Assembly: GCF_017104715.1 (NCBI RefSeq)
Contig: NZ_JAAGPI010000015.1
Location: 62,001 to 126,000 of the forward strand
Direction of reading: 5' to 3'
DNA from: Burkholderia sp. Ac-20365
Lineage (GTDB): Bacteria > Pseudomonadota > Gammaproteobacteria > Burkholderiales > Burkholderiaceae
DNA: 64,000 bases
The translations under genes were made by a program, and so were the position numbers. Under the pieces are notes generated by a model that made no database searches, was not told the origin of the DNA, and worked only from the letters and a program-made list of their open reading frames with translations. Shown in pieces: positions 1-11,313 of the stretch. How positions within the stretch are numbered: position 1 is the first letter of the stretch; each line of letters starts with the position of its first letter.

Positions 1-1
1 C

Positions 2-355
2 CTGTTTGCCGTGTTGACGGTGCCGCTCTTCAAGGGGCTGGCAGGCGCGGGCTTCATGATGGTCGTCGCGATCCAGATCGCCTTCGGCGCGTTGCTGACG
101 ATGAACGACGGCACGCTGCCGTGCTTCCTCGCCGAAATCTTCCCGACGCGCGTGCGCTATAGCGGCTTTGCATTCTGCTTCAACGCGGCGAATGCGATCT
201 TCGGCGGGACGGCGCCGCTCGTTGCGACATGGCTGATCGGCGTGACGGGCAGCAAGCTCGCGCCGGCGTGGTATCTGGTCGGAGCAGCGGGCGTGGCGCT
301 GATCGCGATGATCGGCAGCCGCGAGACCTCGCATGCACCGCTCGCCGACGAATAA
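2..355 (+). CDS. MFS transporter, MHS-type, C-terminal part (start lies before the window)
   Basis: An open frame runs in from the left edge and ends at a TAA at 353-355, so only about 117 C-terminal residues are visible. They hold three hydrophobic segments and the signature LAEIFPTRVRYSG followed by an Asn-rich helix and FGGTAP. This is typical of the metabolite:H+ symporter branch (ProP, ShiA, KgtP-like) of the major facilitator superfamily. The protein would be an inner-membrane proton symporter for an organic acid or betaine-like substrate, which cannot be named from this piece. The AraC/GlxA regulator starts 6 bp downstream, so the two are probably co-transcribed and the regulator may control the transporter. 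Confidence 0.8.
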   Translation: MFAVLTVPLFKGLAGAGFMMVVAIQIAFGALLTMNDGTLPCFLAEIFPTRVRYSGFAFCFNAANAIFGGTAPLVATWLIGVTGSKLAPAWYLVGAAGVALIAMIGSRETSHAPLADE

Positions 356-361
356 GCGATC

Positions 362-1399
362 ATGTGCAGCGCCATCACCACGCCCGCGTTTCTGAACGAT
401 GCCGCCCGCAAGCGTGATGCGTCGCGCGTACGCTTCGGCATCGTGCTATTGCCGAACTTCACGCTGACGGCGTTCTCTGGTTTCGTGGATCTGCTACGGC
501 TGGCAAGCGATGACGGCGACTTCAGCAAGCCGGTGCGTTGCGCATGGACCATAGTGGGCGAGACGCTGACGCCTATCCGGGCCAGTTGCGGCATTCAGAT
601 CCAGCCGTGGCAAACCTTCGATGAAGCAGGGCAGTTCGATTACATCGTCGTGATAGGCGGACTGCTGCACGCGGGGCCCAATGTCAGCGATGCGACGCTG
701 CGTTTCATTCGCGATGCGGCGGCCGCATCGGCCACGCTCGTGGGTATCTGCACCGGCGCGTTCGCGCTCACACGCGCGGGCGTGATGAACGGCTATCGCA
801 TCTGTGTCAGCTGGTTTCACTACTGGGACTACGTGGGGCGTTTTCCATCCGTCGACGAGACACTGCTCGTGGCGGATCGGCTCTATGTGATCGACGGGCG
901 CCGCATCACATGCTCGGGCGGCCGTGCGTCGATCGATGTGGCGGCCGCGATCTTGCAACGGCACATCGATGCCGCCATCGTTCAGAAGGCGCTGCGCATT
1001 CTGCTGGTCGAAGATGCGCAGCGCGCGAGCGCACCGCAGCCGCATCCACCCGGCACCGAACCGTTCACGCATCCACGCGTAAAACGTGCAGTGCATCTGA
1101 TGCAGCAGCACATTGGGCGGCCATTGAGTCTCGACGAACTCGCTGAGCGGGTCGATATGTCGGCGCGCCATTTGCAACGGCTATTCAAATCGCAAACGGG
1201 CGACTCGCCGCTGACTTACGCGCGGCGGATGCGGCTCAAAACGGCAGCGTGGTTTCTGACGAGTTCGGAACGGACAGTGGCGGAGATTGCCGCGACCTGC
1301 GGTTTCTCGGATGCCTCGCATCTCGGACGCGAATTCCGGAAGGAATTTGGTCTCGCCCCTAATACATATCGCGCCAATCAAATGCGCGAATTTTCATAA
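362..1399 (+). CDS. GlxA family transcriptional regulator (DJ-1/PfpI domain plus AraC HTH)
   Basis: A 345-residue regulator. Residues about 20-205 form a DJ-1/PfpI-like amidotransferase fold with the nucleophile-elbow motif GICTGAF. In this family the domain usually acts as a ligand sensor rather than an enzyme. Residues about 235-340 are a double helix-turn-helix AraC domain (LSLDELAERVDMSARHLQRL, then TVAEIAATCGFSD). Family members commonly control catabolism of quaternary amines or amino acids (GbdR, CdhR, ArgR types); the ligand here is unknown. The ATG at 362 is 6 bp after the transporter stop, which supports a shared transcript. The length is normal for the family. Confidence 0.85.
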   Translation: MCSAITTPAFLNDAARKRDASRVRFGIVLLPNFTLTAFSGFVDLLRLASDDGDFSKPVRCAWTIVGETLTPIRASCGIQIQPWQTFDEAGQFDYIVVIGGLLHAGPNVSDATLRFIRDAAAASATLVGICTGAFALTRAGVMNGYRICVSWFHYWDYVGRFPSVDETLLVADRLYVIDGRRITCSGGRASIDVAAAILQRHIDAAIVQKALRILLVEDAQRASAPQPHPPGTEPFTHPRVKRAVHLMQQHIGRPLSLDELAERVDMSARHLQRLFKSQTGDSPLTYARRMRLKTAAWFLTSSERTVAEIAATCGFSDASHLGREFRKEFGLAPNTYRANQMREFS

Positions 1400-2231
1400 T
1401 ATCGACCGATATTGCTGATAACTACCGATTAGTGGTTTTCCCTATTATCGGGCACTAATAAGTGAAAGGCATAAATGAGTTATTTGTATTACGAAAAACC
1501 GAAAAAATAACCATATCGATCATGAATTTACTTTTTCCGGGCGATCGCGGGTGAATCTTCCCTGGTCGATACTTCCGGGCGAAACCATATCTCGAAATCT
1601 TCCGCGAATTACCGATTATTTTACCTTTTGCCTTTTTGGCGGACAACGTTACACGAATGAAACGTTTATAATTCGTCTGCCTTGAAAGTTTCTGTAATTA
1701 ATACTTGGTCGGGGTCGAGTAGCAGTATTTACTACCGATATCGCTTGCGCATAGCGAGCGGCCGTTTTAGTCCTGTTCAGGCGCGTGCTTGCTGTTCCTG
1801 CGTTGATGATTAACCGCGGGAAGGCTGTGCTTTGAGCGCGCCTGGTCCACGTAGAGGTGCATTGCTTTCGTCGAACCGAAAGGTTCGCGGTGGCGTACTG
1901 CTGCCTGAAAAAAACGTGCGATGGACGAGCGGGAGATAAGGATTCCTCATCGGAAGGGATCAACTCGACTCACACGACAAGCCATCTGGTTCTGACATCA
2001 GATGCGTACGGGGATCACTGTCCGCGGCAGCGCGGTGTCCCTGCACGTTCCCGGTAATCGCATGCGAGATTGCATGAGTGCGTGTCCTGCTCATACGCGG
2101 ACATGACAGTAAGTAATCCGTAATAAATAGCCGATGCCGGTTCTTTTCATTCGATAACGTCACAGCGAGACGATCCGTCAACGATCTTGCTGGGCCTCGG
2201 GGATAACAGATTTCAGCGGGATCAACGAACA
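1400..2231. other. Long AT-rich intergenic region upstream of the secreted glycosidase
   Basis: No convincing gene is visible in these 832 bp, and the base composition is clearly more AT-rich than the flanks. It opens with a 16-bp inverted repeat (AATATCG, 2 nt, CGATATT) at 1398-1413 that overlaps the previous stop codon. A perfect -10-like TATAAT lies at 1667-1672 without a good -35 at normal spacing. A second inverted repeat, CATCTG/CAGATG, lies at about 1982-2003. If 1667-1672 is a real promoter element, the downstream gene has an untranslated leader of more than 500 nt. Confidence 0.4.
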
Positions 2232-4502
<2,271 letters not shown>

Positions 4503-4524
4503 AGACTTTTAGCTGACCGCTATG

Positions 4525-4563
4525 AAGGGATTCAGAAGGGTAACCTTCTGAATCCCTTTTTTT
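4525..4563 (+). terminator. Rho-independent terminator after the glycosidase
   Basis: A perfect 15-bp stem (AAGGGATTCAGAAGG at 4525-4539 with its complement at 4544-4558) has a GTAA loop and is followed by TTTTT at 4559-4563. It starts 23 bp after the glycosidase stop and separates it from the convergent heme operon. The minus-strand side has no U-tract, so it should work mainly for the plus strand. Confidence 0.95.
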
Positions 4564-4588
4564 CGTTCTGACGCGCGGCACGTCTCAC

Positions 4589-5410
4589 TTACGTTTCGTG
4601 CGGGACGACCAGCACGCCACCATGTTCCGGGTCGCGGGTGATGCACACGCTCACGCCGTAGCACTGCTCCAGAAGGTCGGGGCGCATGACAGCGGCCGGC
4701 GTGCCCGTTGCGATGATCTCGCCATTGGCCAGCAGGACGATGCGGTCGGCGTAGCGGGCAGCGAGCGTGCAATCGTGTGAAATCGCGAGCGCGCCGAGAC
4801 GCCATTCGCGCGTGAGTCGTGCGACGGTTGCAAAGAGGTTGTGTTGATGCACGAGATCCAGTGCGGCCGTGGGTTCGTCTAGCAACAGATAGCGTGCGGT
4901 TGTTTCGTCGACGGAAGGCGAGACTTGCGCGAGCGCGCGAGCGAACTGCACGCGCGCATATTCGCCGCCGGATAACGTCGTCACGTCACGTTCTGCCAGA
5001 TGCGCGGCGCCCGCGAGCGCGAGTGCGCGGTGGACTGCATCGTCGACGGATTGCGGACGTTCCGGGTTCGCGCCGTTCGCATGCGGATAGCGCCCCAGCC
5101 GCACGAGTTGCGCAGCGCGAAGCGGATAGTTGTTCGCGACACTTTGCGAATAGACCGCACGCAAACGTGCGAGCCGCTTCGGATCCATTTCATCGACGTA
5201 TTCGCCGTTGATTTTCACGTCTGCGGGAGTGGCTGCGTTCGCCATGCATTGCAATGCGAAATCGCCCGCAAGCGCCTTTAGCAACGTACTTTTTCCTGCA
5301 CCGTTACGACCAAGCACGACGACGAATTCGCCGGCCCGGACGGACAGCGACACGTCGCGAAGAATGGTTCGCCCACGCAGAATGATCTGCAGGTTCTTTA
5401 TCGACAGCAT
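4589..5410 (-). CDS. hmuV: Heme ABC transporter ATP-binding protein HmuV
   Basis: A 273-residue ABC ATPase with Walker A GRNGAGKST, signature LSGGEYARVQFARAL and Walker B LLLDEP followed by the D-loop and H-loop histidine (ISHD). It would power the HmuU permease for heme import across the inner membrane. The extended stretch between Walker A and the signature (about residues 50-130) is typical of FecCD-linked ATPases. It is the last gene of the hmuRSTUV order and lies 31 bp after hmuU. Family and context agree, so the heme assignment is secure even though the ATPase alone could not name the substrate. Confidence 0.92.
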   Translation of the reverse strand: MLSIKNLQIILRGRTILRDVSLSVRAGEFVVVLGRNGAGKSTLLKALAGDFALQCMANAATPADVKINGEYVDEMDPKRLARLRAVYSQSVANNYPLRAAQLVRLGRYPHANGANPERPQSVDDAVHRALALAGAAHLAERDVTTLSGGEYARVQFARALAQVSPSVDETTARYLLLDEPTAALDLVHQHNLFATVARLTREWRLGALAISHDCTLAARYADRIVLLANGEIIATGTPAAVMRPDLLEQCYGVSVCITRDPEHGGVLVVPHET

Positions 5411-5441
5411 GATGTGTGTGTTCCGTGGCGCGAGCGCGTGC

Positions 5442-6548
5442 CTAGTCGCCGAGCAAACGACGTTGTCGCACGATCAGCAGCAGAAAAAATGGCGCACCGA
5501 TCATCGCGGTGAGAATGCCGAGCGGTAATTCGGCCGGCGCCGCGATGGTGCGCGCAGCGAGATCGGCGAGCACGGTCAGGATCGCGCCAAGCAGCGCCGA
5601 GCCTGGCAGCACACGCTTTTGATCGGGACCGCACGCGAGCCTCACGCAATGCGGCGCAACCAGACCGATAAAGCCGATCTGCCCCGTGCAGGAAACGAGC
5701 GCGCCGACCACGAGCGCGGCGGCGAGCAGCGTGATTCGCTTCACGCGGCGCACGCGCACGCCGAGATAGTGCGCCTCGCTTTCGCCGAGCTGCATGAGGT
5801 TGAGCGCCTGCGTATTCATCGCGATCAGCGCGATGCCGCAGATTACGAACGGCGCAATCGCGCCGAGCGTGCGCCATTGCGCGGACCCGAGGCTGCCGAG
5901 GCTCCAGAAGGTGAGCGAGCGAAGCTGCGCATCGGAGGCGACATAGCTCAGCATGCCGATGATCGCGCCCGCCAGCGCGTTGGCCGCAATGCCCGACAGC
6001 AGCAGAATGGAAAGCTGCACGCGCCCTTGCGACGAACCGAGGCGGTAGACGAGCACGGTGACGGCCATCGCGCCGATGAATGCCGCGCACGCGATGGCCT
6101 CGTCGGCGCGCGCACCGGAATGCACAAACAGCGCCGATCCGCAGACGATCATCAACGACGCACCGAGCGCCGCGCCACTCGACACACCGATCAATCCGGG
6201 ATCGGCAAGTGGATTGCGGAACAGCGCCTGCAATGCGCTGCCAACCGCGCCGAAGCCCGCGCCGACCAGCACGGCGAGCGCGACTCGCGGCGCGCGCAAT
6301 TGCACGAGCACGGCGACGGCGCGGTTTGCCGCAGTGGGCGTCGATGTGGACATGCTATCGAAGAGCGTCGAAGGCGAGATCGGATACGCGCCGAAGCAAA
6401 GTGCCGCGATCACGGATGCCGCGAGCACGAGAAATAGCACGGCGAAGCCGGCATATCCCACGATATGCGGCTTCACGTAACGCAATGCAGCGATCAAGCG
6501 ACGCTGTTCATGGGCACGCTGAAGATGCCCGTCGATATGTTGTGACAT
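5442..6548 (-). CDS. hmuU: Heme ABC transporter permease HmuU (FecCD family)
   Basis: A 368-residue polytopic protein of the FecCD family with about ten hydrophobic segments. It has the conserved NPLADPGLIGVSSGAALGA motif near residue 110 and the GFIGLVAPH motif near residue 290. The ATG at 6548 (MSQHIDGHL) is chosen because the upstream extension overlaps the intergenic gap and is not hydrophobic; a start 27 codons earlier is possible. It should dimerise to form the inner-membrane channel for heme delivered by HmuT and powered by HmuV. The 40-bp gap to hmuT and same-strand order indicate one operon. Confidence 0.92.
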   Translation of the reverse strand: MSQHIDGHLQRAHEQRRLIAALRYVKPHIVGYAGFAVLFLVLAASVIAALCFGAYPISPSTLFDSMSTSTPTAANRAVAVLVQLRAPRVALAVLVGAGFGAVGSALQALFRNPLADPGLIGVSSGAALGASLMIVCGSALFVHSGARADEAIACAAFIGAMAVTVLVYRLGSSQGRVQLSILLLSGIAANALAGAIIGMLSYVASDAQLRSLTFWSLGSLGSAQWRTLGAIAPFVICGIALIAMNTQALNLMQLGESEAHYLGVRVRRVKRITLLAAALVVGALVSCTGQIGFIGLVAPHCVRLACGPDQKRVLPGSALLGAILTVLADLAARTIAAPAELPLGILTAMIGAPFFLLLIVRQRRLLGD

Positions 6549-6588
6549 GAATGCGAGACACCGCCCACGCAAGCGTGGGCGGTGTGGA

Positions 6589-7485
6589 TCAGGAAGTGAA
6601 CAAGCGCCGATGCAGTTGGTCCACAGCATCGGGCAGACGCGGACCGAACCCCAGCAGGAACAGCGTATCGAGCGAAACGACGCGGCCGTTCTGGCCAGCA
6701 GGTGTCAGCGGAAAACCCGCACCCGCCAGCAGGTTCTGCTTTCCGCCTGCTGCCTGCAAGGTGTCGTCGGTCGTCAGCACGACGTCGGGCTGACAGGCCG
6801 CGAGTGCTTCTGCCGACAATGCACGGTAACCGGCGAAGTCCGCGATCGCATTGGTTGCGCCCGCATACGTCAGCATCGCATCGGCGGCCGTGTGTTGGCC
6901 TGCGACCATCGGCTGATTGCCGCCGGGATTGAGCAGGAACAACACGCGCAACGGTTTGCGCTGGGCGCGGGCAATGCTTTGCGTCGTCTGCGCCCACTGG
7001 CTGTCGAAGCGCGCGAGCAGGTTCTGCCCGGCGTCGGCTGCATCGAGCGCGCGCGCCGTGCCGAGAATCTTGGTGCGCACGGACGCGACGTCATGCGATT
7101 CCGCAAAGCTGACGAGCTGCACGCCCATTTTGCTCGCCTGATCCAGTGCGGATGGCGGCCCGGCTTCCGCCGATGCGAGAATCAGCGTCGGCTGGAAAGA
7201 GAGCAGTCCTTCGGCGGAAAGCGTGCGCTGATAACCGACCTTCGGCAAGGCCAGCGCCTGCGACGGGAAGGTGCACGTCGTGTCAGTCGCAACGAGCACA
7301 TTCGACTTGCCGAGCATATAGACGATCTCGCCAATCGCCCCACCGACCACGATTACTCGTTGCGCGCGGTTTCCCGCGAGACGGGTTTCAGCGGACCGCG
7401 CTGCGCCCGCGAACGACGCGAGCGTCAGTGCACCGACACCTGCCATCAGTTTGCGTCGCTGTGCATTGAAGCGTTGGTCGCTCAT
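6589..7485 (-). CDS. hmuT: Heme ABC transporter periplasmic binding protein HmuT
   Basis: A 298-residue substrate-binding protein of the class III (BtuF-like) family that captures heme in the periplasm and hands it to HmuUV. The N-terminus contains RRKLM followed by a hydrophobic stretch and an A-x-A cleavage zone near residue 34, which resembles a twin-arginine signal. The start at 7485 overlaps the hmuS stop as ATGA and has GGGAG about 10 nt upstream. An in-frame ATG at 7494 would leave GGGAG almost touching the start codon. The overlap suggests translational coupling with hmuS. Confidence 0.9.
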   Translation of the reverse strand: MSDQRFNAQRRKLMAGVGALTLASFAGAARSAETRLAGNRAQRVIVVGGAIGEIVYMLGKSNVLVATDTTCTFPSQALALPKVGYQRTLSAEGLLSFQPTLILASAEAGPPSALDQASKMGVQLVSFAESHDVASVRTKILGTARALDAADAGQNLLARFDSQWAQTTQSIARAQRKPLRVLFLLNPGGNQPMVAGQHTAADAMLTYAGATNAIADFAGYRALSAEALAACQPDVVLTTDDTLQAAGGKQNLLAGAGFPLTPAGQNGRVVSLDTLFLLGFGPRLPDAVDQLHRRLFTS

Positions 7486-8585
7486 GCTTCGCATGCTCCC
7501 GCGATCGCGTTGGTGCTTTCGTCACGTGCGAGTTTGTCGACAAGCGCGCGCCACGCCGGCAATTCCGGGTTGCCCGGTTTGCGGGCGCCGAACAGCAGCG
7601 CGATGTTCTCGCCTTGCGCGTCGTACAGTTCGACGGACGTGACGATGCCGTCGCTGGTCGGCTTGCGCACGACCCAGATACTGTCGATCAGATCCGTGCG
7701 CAGATGCAGGTTGAAGTCCGGGTCGAGCACGTTGAGCCACGGGCCCATCGTACGGATTGTCGATACGGCACCCGTATGAATCTGGATCATGCCGCCATTG
7801 CCGACGAACACCATGATCGGCAGCGCCGTTTTAGCCGCGGACGTCAGCAGCGTTTCGATCGAATCCTTGCCGACGCGCCACGCGTAATCTTGCGGCGCGA
7901 GCCGCAGCGCCTGTGTGCGTCCGACATTGAAGCGGCGCAGCAGCGGGAAGAACTGATGCGTGTCCGTCATCGCCGTCCATGCATGGCGGAAGCCTTCGGC
8001 GTCGATCTGTTCGTCGGGCGTGGCGGGCGCGGACGGCTGCGCCGGCGCGACGATCAACCCCGCCGTCTGCACAGCAGCCTTATGACGCTCGACGAGCGCT
8101 TCGAATGCAGCGTGATCGCTGTGCTTGCGCAGATAGATCTTCGTCACCGCGCGGCCCTGCGCATCGAAAACCTGGATGCTGTGACGCATGCCATGCTCGA
8201 GCGGTTCGCTCACTGCGAATGCCGAAGCCCACTTGCCGTAGAACATCCGCAGATCGATCGCGCTGCCAAGCGCGAGTCCTGTCGTGCCTTCATGGCTCAT
8301 CTTTTCGAACGGACCGTCCTTCTCGTGCACGGCCGCTTCGTTGCGCGTCAGGATCATGACGGAGCCTAGCGACGGCATCGATTCGAACAGTTCGATAAAG
8401 CGCTCGTCGAGTCGCACGACCTCTTCGCCGACAAACGCCGCCAGCGCTTCGCCTTCGCTCACGCCGAGCGCGGCGGCGGCTTCACGTTGACGCAGTTTCT
8501 GCGTTTTGCGGATATGAAGGAAGTCCTGTCGAAGTGCGTCGAGCGAAGCGGCGTCGGTCGTATAGCGTTGCTGTGATGCTTGCAT
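7482..8585 (-). CDS. hmuS: Hemin-degrading/heme-trafficking protein HmuS
   Basis: A 367-residue HemS/ChuS/HmuS family protein with two similar halves (about residues 15-180 and 190-350). The family binds heme in the cytoplasm and passes it on or degrades it to release iron. The chosen ATG (8585, MQASQQRY) has AGGA 11 nt upstream; an ATG 13 codons earlier at 8624 lacks a clear ribosome site. It sits 41 bp after hmuR and overlaps hmuT by 4 bp, the usual Burkholderia order receptor-S-T-U-V. Whether it is truly degradative or a chaperone cannot be read from the sequence. Confidence 0.9.
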   Translation of the reverse strand: MQASQQRYTTDAASLDALRQDFLHIRKTQKLRQREAAAALGVSEGEALAAFVGEEVVRLDERFIELFESMPSLGSVMILTRNEAAVHEKDGPFEKMSHEGTTGLALGSAIDLRMFYGKWASAFAVSEPLEHGMRHSIQVFDAQGRAVTKIYLRKHSDHAAFEALVERHKAAVQTAGLIVAPAQPSAPATPDEQIDAEGFRHAWTAMTDTHQFFPLLRRFNVGRTQALRLAPQDYAWRVGKDSIETLLTSAAKTALPIMVFVGNGGMIQIHTGAVSTIRTMGPWLNVLDPDFNLHLRTDLIDSIWVVRKPTSDGIVTSVELYDAQGENIALLFGARKPGNPELPAWRALVDKLARDESTNAIAGACEA

Positions 8586-8626
8586 GGTGTGTTCCTGTTC
8601 GTGCGTGTGTTGCAGTGTCGTCATGC

Positions 8627-10951
8627 TCAGAAGTCGATCTTCATACCGACGTTGAAGTTGCGGCCCGGCGCAGTGAGCGCGCTGATCTTCGCGTAGCCGT
8701 CGCTGTCGGCGAGACCGCGCACGTCGTTCCAGATCCAGTACTTGCGGTTAAACAGGTTGTCGATGCCCGCCGTAACGCTCACATGCTTCGTGATCTTGTA
8801 GCCCGCGTGAAGATCGAAGATGGTGTACGAGGGCGTCGAGTAATAGCTCGAGCTCGACATGTCGGACTTGTCCTTGCGCGAGTTGTAGATCATGTCCGCG
8901 CCGAGGAACCAGCGCTCGCCATGCGTGTAGTTCACGCCGAGCACCACCGCAAGCGGCGGGACGGTATCGAGACCCGTGGTCGTGCCGTCCCTGGTTTCCG
9001 TGCCCTTGATCCACGCCATGCCGCCCTTCACTTCGAGGCTGTCGTTGACGATCCAGTCAGCTTTCGCCTCGACGCCGTGAATCGATGCCTTCGAGTAGTT
9101 CACGTATTGCACCGTGTACGGATCGGTTGCCGACGTCATGCTGCCGCCGACCACCTTCGTATCGATGAAGTTCTTGTAGCGGCCGGCAAATGCAGCCGTG
9201 CTGTAGTTGACCGAGCCATGACCGACGCCGAACTTGCCGCGCAAACCGGCTTCGATCGAATTGCTCGTTTCAGGCTTCAGGTTCGGATTGCCGACCTGCT
9301 GGTAGTAGAGGCCATACGAACCGACCGGGTTGTAGTAGCTGTTGACCTGATACGCAGACGGCGCGCGGAATCCATGCGCGTACTGCACGTACGGCACGAA
9401 GGCGGGCGTGACTTCATACAGCAGCGCGAGACGCGGCGAGACGGCATTGCCGCTCGACGTCGTAGTCGGCTCGGTCGACCCGGCGCTTGCCGTTTCGTAC
9501 GTCGCATCGGGATGCGGCGTCATCTTGTAGTAGTCGAAGCGCACGCCAGGCACGATGCTCAGCTTGTTCCAGCGGATTTCGTCCTGCGCGAAGATGCCGA
9601 GGTTGGTTTGCGTCGTCTTCGGGAAGGCTTCGGGATAGCCGTCGGTCGATGTCCATTCGGAGCCTGCGGAACTCGACGTGCTGTAGTGCGACACGCTCGC
9701 GTCGAAACCATACGTCAGGCGATGCTGGAGAATGCCCGTTTTGAACGCGCTATCCGCTACAACATTGCCGCCGACGATGTTGTCGCCATAGTTGTTGATC
9801 CGCGTGCGGCTAGCCGATGCACCCGCCGAGTTGGTGCCGTCGATATCGAGCGTCTGCCGTGTCGCGGCATTGCGATAGTAGAGCGCTGCGTGAAGCTGCT
9901 GGAACCACGGGTTGGTGACGTCGTGGTGATCGTAATCGAGCTGGACGCGGTTGCTCGTCACCTCGTTTTCCGTGTAGTAGCGGTTCGCCGTGTAGCCGCT
10001 CCACGTGTAGGCGCCGTTCAGTTGCGACAGGCCGTCGCTGGAGTTCTGGTTGTTGAGCGTTTCCGCAGTGAGCTTGAACGTGTCGCGGCTCGTCGGCTTG
10101 ATGACCAGCTTGCCGAGCGCGCTGCGGTTGTTGTACGTCAGCGGATCGGGCGTCGAGCGCGACGAACCCAGCGTGTTGCTCGTGCCCATGTTGTCGGTCT
10201 CGTGGCCGTGGCGTCCGCTCAACGCGATCATGCCTTGTACCATCTCGCCGCCGAACGCGGCCATCGCCGTCGAACCCCAACTGCGGTCGGTCGAGTCATA
10301 GCCGGACTTGAGCGAGAAGTATGTCGGCTTGTTGTAGACGGACAGCAGATCGGAAGGATCTTTGGTGACGAAATTGACGGCACCCGTCAGGCCGTCGCTG
10401 CCATAGAGTGCCGAAGTCGGGCCGCGCAGCACTTCGATGCGCTGATACAGGTCCGTGTTCAGATAATCCGCGCGTCCCGCCGAGCCCGAGCCGAACGCGT
10501 ACGACTGCGGCAGCGGCACGCCGTCTTCGAGCAGCAACACCTGGTTGCCTTCCAGACCGCGGATGTTGATCCCTTCATTGCCCGCGCGACCCGACGACCC
10601 GGTAATACCCGACGGCCGATACGCCTGGCGACGCACTTCGACGCCCGGTTCATACTTGAGCGCGTCCTTGACGTCTTTCGCGTTGTTGTCGTCGATGTCG
10701 TCGGCGGTGATCACTGATACAGTGGCGGCCGTTCGATTCAGGTCGGCCGTGCCGAGCCGGTTGGCTGTGACGCTGACAGCCTTGAGCGCTTCATCGCGCC
10801 TTGCCGCACTGGGCTTTTCGGTGGTCTCGTTCTGTTGCGACGCCGGATCGGCAGTGGTCTGGTCAGCAAGCGCGAGGCTTGCATAGCCTCCGCATGTTTT
10901 GGCAATGACAGCCGGTACGACGTATTTGACGAGACATCGTTTGAAACGCAT
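8627..10951 (-). CDS. hmuR: TonB-dependent outer-membrane heme/hemoglobin receptor
   Basis: A 774-residue receptor. The start at 10951 has GGGGA 7 nt upstream and gives a signal peptide ending near residue 29. A plug domain (about 50-190, starting with the TonB-box-like KAVSVTA) is followed by a 22-strand-type barrel ending in the terminal Phe (GMKIDF). The heme-receptor motifs FRAP and NPNL are both present, about 25 residues apart. No His occurs between them, whereas the Yersinia HemR-type heme ligand lies there; a His directly precedes FRAP. It is the first gene of the heme operon and lies behind a Fur-like site, so iron repression is likely. Confidence 0.9.
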   Translation of the reverse strand: MRFKRCLVKYVVPAVIAKTCGGYASLALADQTTADPASQQNETTEKPSAARRDEALKAVSVTANRLGTADLNRTAATVSVITADDIDDNNAKDVKDALKYEPGVEVRRQAYRPSGITGSSGRAGNEGINIRGLEGNQVLLLEDGVPLPQSYAFGSGSAGRADYLNTDLYQRIEVLRGPTSALYGSDGLTGAVNFVTKDPSDLLSVYNKPTYFSLKSGYDSTDRSWGSTAMAAFGGEMVQGMIALSGRHGHETDNMGTSNTLGSSRSTPDPLTYNNRSALGKLVIKPTSRDTFKLTAETLNNQNSSDGLSQLNGAYTWSGYTANRYYTENEVTSNRVQLDYDHHDVTNPWFQQLHAALYYRNAATRQTLDIDGTNSAGASASRTRINNYGDNIVGGNVVADSAFKTGILQHRLTYGFDASVSHYSTSSSAGSEWTSTDGYPEAFPKTTQTNLGIFAQDEIRWNKLSIVPGVRFDYYKMTPHPDATYETASAGSTEPTTTSSGNAVSPRLALLYEVTPAFVPYVQYAHGFRAPSAYQVNSYYNPVGSYGLYYQQVGNPNLKPETSNSIEAGLRGKFGVGHGSVNYSTAAFAGRYKNFIDTKVVGGSMTSATDPYTVQYVNYSKASIHGVEAKADWIVNDSLEVKGGMAWIKGTETRDGTTTGLDTVPPLAVVLGVNYTHGERWFLGADMIYNSRKDKSDMSSSSYYSTPSYTIFDLHAGYKITKHVSVTAGIDNLFNRKYWIWNDVRGLADSDGYAKISALTAPGRNFNVGMKIDF

Positions 10952-11021
10952 TACATTCCCCGTGTTGGTTCGATGTTGGATGTTTGTTGCCAAACCGAAA
11001 GCGGGTCGAATGTTATCCTGG

Positions 11022-11040
11022 AATAAGAATGATTCGCATT
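11022..11040 (-). promoter_or_regulatory. Fur-box-like operator of the heme operon
   Basis: Read on the minus strand, the 19 bases AATGCGAATCATTCTTATT resemble the Fur consensus made of GATAAT-type hexamers around AATCATT. The site lies about 70-90 bp upstream of the hmuR start, where a ferric-uptake repressor would block the promoter. The match is good but not perfect, so the assignment rests on both motif and position. Confidence 0.7.
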
Positions 11041-11313
11041 AACCGTGTTGGTTGTGTTTTTTTCGATGTATTACAGGTTGTGAAGACGGGAGATCGCGCG
11101 GAATTGTCCGGTCGTTTCCTTTTGCAGGCTGGAACGGGCGTCAGAGCGCGGGTTGGGGGATGAATGTCACGGCTCAGGCAAGGGGATCGGCTGATAGCGT
11201 TCAGTAAGTATCAGTAAGTGGGACGAGGGGAACGAAGCCGGACAATCGGAGCCAGTCACCTGTGTGCGCAGCGCATGCGCATTGCCTTATGCAACCCGCC
11301 AAGGAGCCGCTTC

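Noticed and set aside
8534..10717. A 727-codon open frame on the plus strand
   Set aside because: It lies antisense to the TonB receptor and is Arg/Val/His-rich, as expected for the shadow of a GC-rich gene; it has no family motif.
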